Shown: piece after piece, positions 1-7,292 of the stretch
How positions within the stretch are numbered: position 1 is the stretch's first letter
Layout of the letters: each line of letters begins with the position of its first letter
Assembly: GCA_002392645.1 (NCBI GenBank)
Contig: DGHL01000070.1
Span: 147-41,190 of the forward strand
Origin: Prevotellaceae bacterium UBA3849
GTDB lineage: Bacteria; Bacteroidota; Bacteroidia; Bacteroidales; Bacteroidaceae
DNA length: 41,044 nt
Direction: 5' to 3'
Notes under the pieces: model-generated
The model's input: the letters and a program-made list of their open reading frames with translations, nothing else
What the model was told of the DNA's origin: nothing
Databases searched by the model: none
Program-made: the position numbers and the translations under genes

Positions 1-213
1 GCCGACCACGGCAATGCCGACAACGCCATCAACCCCGACGGCACGCCCAACACCGCTCACTCGCTGAACCCCGTGCCGTTCATCTACGTCACCGACAACA
101 ACTCGGCAACGGTGAAGGACGGCCGCCTGGCCGACGTGGCTCCCTCTATCCTGCACATCATGGGACTGGAGCAGCCTGCCGACATGACCGGTGAGAATCT
201 TATCGTGGATTAA
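1..213 (+). CDS. gpmI: 2,3-bisphosphoglycerate-independent phosphoglycerate mutase, C-terminal part
   Basis: This is the last 70 codons of a gene that enters from the left edge; the start lies outside the window. The enzyme interconverts 3- and 2-phosphoglycerate in cytoplasmic glycolysis and gluconeogenesis. The fragment opens with ADHGNAD, which carries the conserved Asp-His metal ligands of the alkaline-phosphatase-fold iPGM family. It ends with the typical tail LADVAPSILHIMGLEQP...MTGENLI and a TAA stop. A strong rho-independent terminator follows 24 bases after the stop. The identification rests on a short but very characteristic segment, so the family is fairly certain even though most of the protein is not visible. 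Confidence 0.93.
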   Translation, partial: ADHGNADNAINPDGTPNTAHSLNPVPFIYVTDNNSATVKDGRLADVAPSILHIMGLEQPADMTGENLIVD

Positions 214-236
214 TTTCCATAATCAAATACAAGGAT

Positions 237-283
237 GGGCTATTGCAAGCAATCACGATTGCTTTGCAATAGCCCCTTTTTTT
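237..283 (+). terminator. Rho-independent terminator of gpmI
   Basis: A perfect 12-bp stem GGGCTATTGCAA / TTGCAATAGCCC (237-248 and 264-275) has an inner GCAATC/GATTGC extension and is followed by a run of seven T (277-283). It sits directly after the gpmI stop codon and points the same way. Confidence 0.9.
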
Positions 284-321
284 GCTTTTCAAAATCCTGC
301 AGTCACCATTTCCATACACCT

Positions 322-434
322 GAAAAAGCTATCTGATTACACCTCGACTGTAAAAGCTATCATATTACATTGTAAAAGCTATCATATTACACGGCAAAAG
401 CTATCGAATTACAATGTAATTTGATAGCTTTTAC
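322..434. repeat. Array of five 19-bp GTAAAAGCTATCATATTAC-type repeats
   Basis: Five 19-bp units lie at 322-340, 350-368, 372-390, 394-412 and 416-434. Four read close to GTAAAAGCTATCATATTAC and the last is inverted (GTAATTTGATAGCTTTTAC). The last four starts are exactly 22 bp apart, with 3-bp variable spacers. Each unit has short inverted ends (GTAA...TTAC), as expected for a site bound by a dimer. The array lies between the gpmI terminator and the 3-prime end of the GH3 gene. A second array of the same unit is at 18773-18857. Function is unknown. Confidence 0.85.
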
Positions 435-482
435 AATGTCCTCTTAATCACCTTGATTTTCAGGGGGGTATATTTAGCAAAC

Positions 483-3230
483 TTATTTCCTGAAATACTT
501 CAGTCCGTTGAGGATGTATATGCCTCTTGGCAGAGAGTTAAACTCGCTGGCTGAGCAAAGCGGTGTACCAGTGAGCGAGTAGATAATGTCAGAAGGCACG
601 AGTTGGTCTACCTCAACACTTGTCACAGCCGAGGCATCAGAGAGGAATGTGGTCTTCACCACTGCCGCCTCAGTGCTTATGGTCTTCTCTGCACGCACGT
701 CTGCTGACGATGCTGCAAGCTGCAAAGTTACGCTGCCCTCCTCAGCGAGGAAGTTATGAGAGTTCTCATCATAGTATGCTAACTGCTCCAGGGTAACAGG
801 TATGCTGACGGTTGCTGTCTGACCTGCCTTCACGCTGACACGCTGGAAACCTACAAGCTGTTTCTTCGGACGGCTCACCTTTGAGTCGTTATACACAGCA
901 TAGAGCTGCACTATCTCGTCGCCATCCACCTTACCAGTGTTTGATACCGTGGCTGTAACGGTGACAGGCTTGTCGTTAGTGAGTTTTTCAGCATCAACGG
1001 CCATGTTTGAATACTCGTAGTTGGTGTATGACAGACCGTAGCCGAATGGGAACAATGGAGTCTTGTCATAGTACATATAGGTATATTTACCCTCGTCAAT
1101 GTTATATGTTAGCATGTCTGATGGCAAATCGCTGAGCGAATTATACCATGTTGTAGTAAGCTTACCTGAAGGGTTCACGTCACCATAGAGCACGTCGGCG
1201 ATGGCCTGCCCCTGCTGCTGTCCGCCATACCATGCCTCAACGATTGCCGGAAGGTTCTCCTTTGCCCAGTTGATGGTGTGGCTTGAGCAACTCTCCATCA
1301 CGAGTATGGTATTCTTGTTCTTGGCATACAGTTGTTCGAGGAGCTGCTGCTGATAGCCTGGCAGGTCGAGCGTGGTACGGTCGCGCGACTCATCACTAAC
1401 GTTGAGGTCTGTACCACCGAAGAACAGTACCACGTCTGCCTGCTCAGCATAGTGCAGAGCCTCGGCTACCATCTTATCGTCACGCTCTCCGCTTACAGAG
1501 CAACCGTCGGCGCAATAGAACGAGCCTCCGTCAGGATATGCAAGGTCGCCATTGTTGAAGAAACGGAACCATGTAATATTTCCTATATACTTGTTTCCCG
1601 ATGTATCGTCGGAAGTCTTGTGGAATACGAAGTACACATCCTGCTTTCCCGTTGTTTCAGCGATGTCAATAGTGTCTGTTTCGTATGATGTCCAGTTGCC
1701 CATAGCTGGGAAATCGAGTCTGCCTATAAGCGTACCAGTAGAACTGCCCAGGCGTATCTCTGCATAGCGGCATGTGTAACGCGAGCCCATGTTGATTTCC
1801 ATCTTGGTCTTACCAGTACCGAAGTCCACGTCCTTGTAACAAGCATAGTGTCCTTCCTCCAGATTGCCAAGGTTGGTGCCCTGGTTTGCCTTTGAAGATA
1901 CCTTTGAACTTGTTGCATCGTAGCTCGTTGCCTGTATACGACTTTCGTTTACGTCGTAGCCTATCTTGTTGGCTATGGCTGCAAGCGGTGCTATGGTCTT
2001 TGTAGGACTGCCTGAATAACCGCCTAACTGAATTGCCTGTGAATAAGGGCCAATGAGCGCCACCTTCTTGTCTTTTGACAACGGCAGTATGCCGTCATTC
2101 TTCAACAGCACGATGGCCTCCTGCTCTGCCTTCAGGGCAAGTGCTACGTTGGCATCGCTCTCAAGCGTAAGACTCTTGGCAAGGTTGTCCCACTCTACGT
2201 TGTCGTCAAACTCGCCCATTGAGATGCGAGCCTCAAAGATACGTACGAGGGCAGAGTCGATGTCTGCCTCGGTGCAGTAACCGTTTGCCACGGCTTCCTC
2301 GCCTGATGTCTGATAGCATGCCGTGCCTGAAGATGAATTACAGTTGATGTCACAACCCGCCTTTATGGCCCATGCGGCTGCCTGTGCTGGAGTGCAGCTG
2401 AGGTACCTGTGCTTGTTATATATGTCTTCTACCGCTGCACAATCGGAGGTGACAAAGCCATTGAAGCCCCACTCCGTGCGCAGAATGTCGGTAAGCAGAA
2501 GGTGGTTGGCAGGACATGGCACGCCGTTCACGGCATTGTATGCTGCCATCACGCTGCGTACGTTAGCTTGCTTCACCGCCATCTCGAAGGCTGGCAGATA
2601 GTATTCGCGCAGCATACGTTCTGTTACGTTTGACGAGGTGTTGTGACGGCCCTTCTCATAATTGTTGCAGGCAAAGTGCTTCACCGTGGCCACTGTCTTG
2701 TAGAAAGGATTGGCGGCTGTCTGTTCTCCCTGCATACCCTTTACATACTGTACGGTGAGCGTACCGGTGAGGAATGGATCTTCGCCGTAATCCTCCTCGT
2801 CACGTCCCCAACGTGGGTCACGACTCATATTTATCGTAGGACACCAGTAGTTCAGTCCGCGATTGTTCTTTATGTGCTTGATGCGTGCCTCGTCGGAAGT
2901 TGCACTGGCACAGTCGAAGATAAGCTGTGGGTCCCATGTTGACGACATGGCCTTCGACTCTGGGAATGATGTTGCCTGGTTCTGGCGTGCCACTCCATGC
3001 AGTGCCTCATTCCAATATTGATATGAAGGAATGGTCACACCGTCCTTTGTTGTCCACGATGGTGCATTGGTGCCCATCTGATAGACTTTGTCGTTGAGCG
3101 ACTTGAAACGCTTTACCAAGTCAATGGCGCGCTCGTGAAAACTCAGACTTTTGTCTTGATAAGGGAATGTCTGCGCTGACAGAGACATAGCAGCAAAGGC
3201 AAACAGTCCCAAGGTTAGTTGTCTTTTCAT
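483..3230 (-). CDS. Secreted GH3 beta-glycosidase (xylosidase/glucosidase type) with CBM6-like insert
   Basis: A 915-residue secreted glycoside hydrolase of family 3, expected to release beta-linked xylose or glucose from plant oligosaccharides. I start at 3230, where a clean signal peptide (MKRQLTLGLFAFAAMSLSAQ) begins; the reading frame is open further upstream, but that extension is Asn/Tyr/Lys-rich and unlike a leader. The N-terminal barrel has the conserved KHFACNN and GFVTSDCAAVEDIY, so Asp263 is the likely nucleophile. The second domain has SDESRDRTTLDLPGYQ, with Glu614 a candidate acid/base. Residues of roughly 455-560 form an inserted beta-sandwich resembling CBM6. An FnIII-like domain follows FPFGYGLSYT. 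The tail (IYSLTGTPL...LPRGIYILNGLKYFRK) resembles Bacteroidales type IX secretion sorting tails. Substrate cannot be fixed from sequence. No confident -7 promoter was found in 3231-3442. Confidence 0.9.
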   Translation of the reverse strand: MKRQLTLGLFAFAAMSLSAQTFPYQDKSLSFHERAIDLVKRFKSLNDKVYQMGTNAPSWTTKDGVTIPSYQYWNEALHGVARQNQATSFPESKAMSSTWDPQLIFDCASATSDEARIKHIKNNRGLNYWCPTINMSRDPRWGRDEEDYGEDPFLTGTLTVQYVKGMQGEQTAANPFYKTVATVKHFACNNYEKGRHNTSSNVTERMLREYYLPAFEMAVKQANVRSVMAAYNAVNGVPCPANHLLLTDILRTEWGFNGFVTSDCAAVEDIYNKHRYLSCTPAQAAAWAIKAGCDINCNSSSGTACYQTSGEEAVANGYCTEADIDSALVRIFEARISMGEFDDNVEWDNLAKSLTLESDANVALALKAEQEAIVLLKNDGILPLSKDKKVALIGPYSQAIQLGGYSGSPTKTIAPLAAIANKIGYDVNESRIQATSYDATSSKVSSKANQGTNLGNLEEGHYACYKDVDFGTGKTKMEINMGSRYTCRYAEIRLGSSTGTLIGRLDFPAMGNWTSYETDTIDIAETTGKQDVYFVFHKTSDDTSGNKYIGNITWFRFFNNGDLAYPDGGSFYCADGCSVSGERDDKMVAEALHYAEQADVVLFFGGTDLNVSDESRDRTTLDLPGYQQQLLEQLYAKNKNTILVMESCSSHTINWAKENLPAIVEAWYGGQQQGQAIADVLYGDVNPSGKLTTTWYNSLSDLPSDMLTYNIDEGKYTYMYYDKTPLFPFGYGLSYTNYEYSNMAVDAEKLTNDKPVTVTATVSNTGKVDGDEIVQLYAVYNDSKVSRPKKQLVGFQRVSVKAGQTATVSIPVTLEQLAYYDENSHNFLAEEGSVTLQLAASSADVRAEKTISTEAAVVKTTFLSDASAVTSVEVDQLVPSDIIYSLTGTPLCSASEFNSLPRGIYILNGLKYFRK

Positions 3231-3442
3231 TCTTTTCTTTTTTTGATTATATTTATTATAGTAGTAAATTATTTTTATAATGATTGTATTTGTATGATGA
3301 TGTAGGTTCTGTGCCTGATATAAGGGCGTGTAGTGACTCCTACTCAACCGTTAGCAGGTGCTGAAGATGCATTATTAGGTGATGCAAGGATTGTATAAAA
3401 ATTATGCACACCTACTTATATTATCCTTATATATTGCGTGTG

Positions 3443-3904
3443 CTATTCCTCATAATCCTCATACTTTACCATCTCTATAGTCAGGCTAAAACGCTCAGAC
3501 AGTGGTATGAGTTGCAACACTGTGGAGTTTATCCGCAACATTTTCATCGCTACCGCAGATGGCCATGACAACAGATAGCATTGCGGTGTTTTGTCTGTCC
3601 AGTGTATGGCGAGCATACGGTTAGGACGAAGGAAACGCTCCTGAGTATAAGATATATTGTCACTGCCACTCATCTTCTTACTTTCTCCATTCTTATCACC
3701 AAAACCATCGGGGAAAATCAATATGGCATTCTTTATATTATCTATCATAACAGGCTCCGACAAATCAAGTCTGCTCATGACAATGGTGTCAGAAGGCGTG
3801 CTTACACGCTCTTTTCCTTCTTCTATATCTGCATCACATGTCAACTGAGCAAACACGAAGGATGGCAGCACTATAAATAATAATATGTAAAGGAGTCTTT
3901 TCAT
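3443..3904 (-). CDS. Small secreted protein of unknown function
   Basis: A 153-residue protein that I do not recognise. The start at 3904 gives a good signal peptide (MKRLLYILLFIVLPSFVFA, likely cut before QLTCD); the frame is open for 12 more codons upstream, but those overlap the -7 promoter box at 3914-3921, so they cannot be translated from that promoter. The mature part has no obvious domain: it is mixed beta-type sequence with a single Cys near its N-terminus and an acidic C-terminus (VKYEDYEE). The Cys is not in a lipobox. It lies upstream of the GH3 gene on the same strand with a gap of 212 bases, so co-transcription is possible but unproven. Confidence 0.6.
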   Translation of the reverse strand: MKRLLYILLFIVLPSFVFAQLTCDADIEEGKERVSTPSDTIVMSRLDLSEPVMIDNIKNAILIFPDGFGDKNGESKKMSGSDNISYTQERFLRPNRMLAIHWTDKTPQCYLLSWPSAVAMKMLRINSTVLQLIPLSERFSLTIEMVKYEDYEE

Positions 3905-3913
3905 TATCGAATG

Positions 3914-3921
3914 CAAAAGTA
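3914..3921 (-). promoter_or_regulatory. Bacteroidetes -7 box for the small secreted protein
   Basis: On the minus strand the sequence reads TACTTTTG, matching TAnnTTTG, ten bases upstream of the ATG at 3904. This implies a very short leader and rules out the longer reading frame. No TTG -33 element is at the ideal spacing. Confidence 0.5.
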
Positions 3922-3984
3922 AACAATTAGAAGCCTGCATTAGTGCATTTTTATTTCAAAATGGTGGATTATAGCAAAAGAAAC

Positions 3985-4045
3985 ATAAAAAACAAGACTG
4001 GTTGTCATAGGAAAACAAAAAGGTCTTCCGCCTGACACCAGTCTT
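3985..4045 (-). terminator. Minus-strand terminator without an intact gene upstream
   Basis: The minus strand forms a hairpin from AAGACTGGTGTCA (4045-4033) and TGACAACCAGTCTT (4007-3994), with one bulged base, followed by GTTTTTT. It points left, but the only complete gene to its right (ung) runs the other way, so it appears to be an orphan. The rest of 3905-4501 holds nothing else that I can support except the possible gene remnant at 4062-4115. Confidence 0.6.
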
Positions 4046-4061
4046 ATTAACTAACTAACTA

Positions 4062-4115
4062 TTATTCTACTGCGATCTGACGTTGCAACTTCACAGCCTT
4101 GTCCGCAGACCTAAT
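4062..4115 (-). pseudogene. Possible 17-codon C-terminal remnant of a lost gene
   Basis: Just upstream of the orphan terminator the minus strand reads IRSADKAVKLQRQIAVE and a TAA stop, preceded by an in-frame TGA. It has the look of a natural protein end (amphipathic, charged) and the usual stop-then-terminator layout, but 17 codons are too few to identify a family or exclude chance. Confidence 0.2.
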
Positions 4116-4501
4116 TCAGACAAATATTATTCTAATAAATTCTATAACTGCTTGCAAAATTACTCGTTTTCCGCAACTATACGGGGGAAAAATATTTCAT
4201 TTAGGTGGAAAAAGCCGATTTCACACACTGAAAGAGCATTATTTCTTTAACCATTTTACACTGATTGCCATTTACGACATGTAACACGTGCAATATTGGA
4301 GTATATCCGTGCGCATACCCTGCAGCATACCAGCAGCACACCTACAACAGCAAAAATACGTGTTTAGCCACTTCGGCATTCTTACCTTCCTTGGCATCTT
4401 CTTGTATGCAAAAGTAATTGCTTTATGGCGATTTGAAGATTATTTTTTCACCAAAATAGTGGAAAGTAATGATTTTTCAGCTGATATTCATAAAAAAAAA
4501 C

Positions 4502-4509
4502 TACCTTTG
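4502..4509 (+). promoter_or_regulatory. Bacteroidetes -7 box for ung
   Basis: TACCTTTG matches TAnnTTTG and is 40 bases upstream of the ung ATG, after an A-rich stretch. A clear TTG -33 element was not found. Confidence 0.6.
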
Positions 4510-4549
4510 CAGAATAAATGCCTAACATATAATAACCACAAAAAACTAT

Positions 4550-5242
4550 ATGGTAAAGATAGAAGAAAGCTGGGAGAAGGCTCTTGCAGAAGAGTTTGAA
4601 AAGGATTATTTCAAGCAGCTCGTTGCATTCGTACATAGCGAATACTCACAACATACATGCTACCCTCCCGGCAAGGAGATATTCAATGCCTTTAACCTTT
4701 GTCCGCTCGACAATGTGAAGGTCGTTATAATAGGTCAGGACCCATATCACGGCCCTGGTCAGGCAGAGGGACTGTGTTTCTCGGTAAAGACAGGCATTCC
4801 GCTCCCCCCTTCGCTCGTAAACATATTCAAGGAGATAAAGGACGATACAGGGAACGTACCTGAGATAATAACCGACAGCACCGGCAAGAAGTGTTACGAC
4901 GGTTCGCTGCGCCGATGGGCTGAACAGGGAGTCTTCCTGCTCAACGCAACGCTTACCGTGCGCGAGCACATGGCAGGTTCGCACCAGCGACAGGGCTGGG
5001 AGACGTTTACCGACGCCGTAATACGCAAGATTTCCGAGCAGCGCGACCACTGCGTCTTTATCCTATGGGGTGGCTATGCACGCAGCAAGGCGAAGCTGAT
5101 AGACACCAGCAAGCATCTTATATTGGAGAGCGTTCACCCCTCGCCGTTGTCGGCAAACCGCGGCGGATGGTTTGGCAACCACCACTTCTCGCGTTGCAAC
5201 GAATGGCTTACATCGCAAGGCATGACAGCCATAGAATGGTAA
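4550..5242 (+). CDS. ung: Uracil-DNA glycosylase, family 1
   Basis: A 230-residue cytoplasmic DNA repair enzyme that cuts uracil from DNA to start base-excision repair. The water-activating motif GQDPYHGPGQAEGLCFSV is complete, with catalytic Asp64 and His67. The uracil-binding Asn is in LLNATLTVRE (Asn132), and the DNA-clamping loop HPSPLSA carries His196. Length and motif order match bacterial Ung. It starts with ATG 40 bases after a TACCTTTG promoter box and is followed 8 bases after the stop by a hairpin shared with the convergent lyase gene. It appears to be a single-gene unit inside an otherwise minus-strand carbohydrate region. Confidence 0.97.
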   Translation: MVKIEESWEKALAEEFEKDYFKQLVAFVHSEYSQHTCYPPGKEIFNAFNLCPLDNVKVVIIGQDPYHGPGQAEGLCFSVKTGIPLPPSLVNIFKEIKDDTGNVPEIITDSTGKKCYDGSLRRWAEQGVFLLNATLTVREHMAGSHQRQGWETFTDAVIRKISEQRDHCVFILWGGYARSKAKLIDTSKHLILESVHPSPLSANRGGWFGNHHFSRCNEWLTSQGMTAIEW

Positions 5243-5250
5243 TAAAAAAC

Positions 5251-5295
5251 AATTTGGGTAGCATGAATGATATCACGCTACCCAAATTATTTTTT
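5251..5295. terminator. Bidirectional terminator between ung and the PL4 lyase gene
   Basis: A perfect 12-bp stem AATTTGGGTAGC / GCTACCCAAATT (5251-5262 and 5277-5288) is flanked by A-run on the left (AAAAAAC) and T-run on the right (ATTTTTT), so it can work in both directions for the convergent genes. Confidence 0.88.
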
Positions 5296-5331
5296 AAGTG
5301 GACTCTATTTTACGGAACCCGCATATAAGTG

Positions 5332-7203
5332 TTATTTTATCTGCGCTCCTATTGCATTATACGTACCTTGTGGTGTCTGTATGTATATCTGTCCATTAAG
5401 GAGTATCTTCTTCACCTTACTGCTTTTTTCCGCGATTTCATCGGCTGTCACGCCGTCTATAGCTGTCACGATGTCGCCTGCCTCAAGCTTAAGGCAGTCG
5501 TACATAAAGCCACCGTTAGAACCGTTGCCGGTCATCTTCAGCGTAATGGTGTTAGAGCCTTTCTTCAATGCCGTAGCAGGGAAGGTGCATGTAAGCAAGT
5601 GGTGCAAGCCGCTGTTCACTGCACTGCGGTATATTCCTGCATCGTTGATGCCTGGCTTCCATGTAGCTCTGTTAGTACCGTTCACGCCGACAGTGACTGT
5701 AGAACCCGTACCGGTGCAGCCTGCCAGTGATGCTGTAAACGCCGCTGTGCCGCTGTACGTCTCGTCAAGGTTAAACTTAATGGTCCACGTACCGTCTTTC
5801 TTACACTGTGCATAATACCAGTCTTTCTTCGGGTCACTCTCTCCGATGGTATAGGTGAGGTTCTGTGGCACGCGGTTCCACAAGCCGTACTGGCGCACGG
5901 TATCTGACATACAGTACTCATCTGAACGGCGATTGTTTTCGCCTATCATCCACAACAGGTTGGTGTACTTGGTTGGCGTCCAGTCAATGGTGCCAAGATT
6001 ATTCGTACCTTCTGTCACAGTGATGTTCTTAACCTGCAACATATCTGTAACATCACCTGCCTGTGCATAGGCATAAAGCGTATATTTGCCCGGACGTACC
6101 TTTGATATGGTGAAGTCACCATTTGAGTTTGTGGTTGCCCAGAACTGGTAACCGTGTACCTGACGCATCGGCTCTACGTCTTCTTCCTGAGCCAGTATCA
6201 CGCGAACCATGTCGTTACGCTGGCCGGTGGTTACGTTAAGATGACCGGTAACCGTACCACGGGTCTTTGGATATAATTCATTATTAAACCATTGGTATGG
6301 CCACGCATTGCGCTCTGTATTTGCCCTACTTCTTGCATTGTTGACAGGATTGGTGGCATAGTTGGCATAGATAAGGAACGGACCGTAGAATTTCTTCTCG
6401 CCCTCGTTCAGCACCATTGCCGAACCGCCAAAGTGTTCTCCCTGCAGCATCTGAATGGTAATAGGCGACTTGCTGGTAGCATGCACCATAAGTTCCTGAC
6501 GGTCGCAACCGCCATTAAGCCATTCGTACGACACTGGTATATTCCATAAGCCGTACAAACCACTGCTGTATAGTCCGTGAAGAGTATCACGCTCTACGTA
6601 GTTTGCCCAGTTATACTTGGTATAGACAGAACCATCCTCAAGGTAGTATGTGGCATCCTGCACTGTATTTTCCTCCTTCTCCGCCTCTGCCATCTCCGAG
6701 TTGTTTGGTATCTGGCCGTTCATGCGGTAATCTACATAGCCGTTCAGCATGTCGGAAGCAAGGCGCGTGCACACTCGTGCCTCCTTGATAGGCTCGCTGG
6801 CAGACGTGGCGGTACCAGTAGCAATGACGTAGGTATATACACCTGCCACATTCTTTTTCATGATGAAGCCCTGCTGGAATATCGTATTACCCGATGTTGC
6901 ACTATACAACACCTCACAGAGTCCTACGGAGTCTTTTATTATCTCCACCTTAGAAGGTGATAATCCCTGGTTACCATTCGCCGTAGTATAGTCAAAGTAA
7001 ACGCCATTTGACGCAAGCATCTCATGCGTGTTATACTTCAAGCTGGTAATTCTGCCGTTACTGTCTATCTTGATTGTCACGCGTCCGTTGGTCATCGTTG
7101 TGGTCATTCCACTGACACTTACGCTGACATCGGTGAAATCGGCTGCCATGACACTAAACGCAGCCAGTAACATAACTGCGCAGAAAATCAGAATTCTCTT
7201 CAT
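5332..7203 (-). CDS. Secreted rhamnogalacturonan lyase, PL4-type
   Basis: A 623-residue secreted protein with the domain order of polysaccharide lyase family 4. After a signal peptide (MKRILIFCAVMLLAAFSVMA) comes a large beta-sandwich catalytic domain to about residue 310. An FnIII-like domain follows (GTVTGHLNVTTGQ...FTISKVRPGKYTLYAYA), then a CBM-like jelly roll (around 400-590) with LKKGSNTITLKMTG and MYDCLKLEAG. These enzymes cleave the rhamnose-galacturonate backbone of pectin by beta-elimination. I could not map the catalytic Lys/His with confidence. The C-terminal tail ILLNGQIYIQTPQGTYNAIG resembles a recurring Bacteroidales secreted-protein ending. The ATG at 7203 was chosen because it begins the signal peptide. 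It lies 89 bases after the dockerin-bearing gene, with a strong hairpin between them. Confidence 0.88.
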   Translation of the reverse strand: MKRILIFCAVMLLAAFSVMAADFTDVSVSVSGMTTTMTNGRVTIKIDSNGRITSLKYNTHEMLASNGVYFDYTTANGNQGLSPSKVEIIKDSVGLCEVLYSATSGNTIFQQGFIMKKNVAGVYTYVIATGTATSASEPIKEARVCTRLASDMLNGYVDYRMNGQIPNNSEMAEAEKEENTVQDATYYLEDGSVYTKYNWANYVERDTLHGLYSSGLYGLWNIPVSYEWLNGGCDRQELMVHATSKSPITIQMLQGEHFGGSAMVLNEGEKKFYGPFLIYANYATNPVNNARSRANTERNAWPYQWFNNELYPKTRGTVTGHLNVTTGQRNDMVRVILAQEEDVEPMRQVHGYQFWATTNSNGDFTISKVRPGKYTLYAYAQAGDVTDMLQVKNITVTEGTNNLGTIDWTPTKYTNLLWMIGENNRRSDEYCMSDTVRQYGLWNRVPQNLTYTIGESDPKKDWYYAQCKKDGTWTIKFNLDETYSGTAAFTASLAGCTGTGSTVTVGVNGTNRATWKPGINDAGIYRSAVNSGLHHLLTCTFPATALKKGSNTITLKMTGNGSNGGFMYDCLKLEAGDIVTAIDGVTADEIAEKSSKVKKILLNGQIYIQTPQGTYNAIGAQIK

Positions 7204-7228
7204 AATGTATGATTTTGTATTTATGGAA

Positions 7229-7264
7229 GTATGCCCCGCAAACATTAAAGCCTGCGGGGCATAC
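7229..7264 (-). terminator. Hairpin between dockerin-protein gene and PL4 lyase gene
   Basis: A perfect 12-bp stem GTATGCCCCGCA / TGCGGGGCATAC (7229-7240 and 7253-7264) lies between two same-strand genes. It is not followed by a clear T-run, so it may be a leaky terminator, an attenuator or an mRNA-stability element rather than a full stop. Confidence 0.55.
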
Positions 7265-7292
7265 ATATTATATTATTAGCTCAATTCAAGGT

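Noticed and set aside
322..434. CRISPR array
   Set aside because: Spacers are only 3 bases long, one unit is inverted, and no cas genes are present.
3231..3347. 39-codon N-terminal extension of the GH3 protein
   Set aside because: The extra residues are Asn/Tyr/Lys-rich and unlike a leader, whereas the ATG at 3230 begins a clear signal peptide.
4288..4599. A 103-codon plus-strand frame before ung
   Set aside because: It runs across the ung promoter and start in another frame, has no family features and no promoter of its own.
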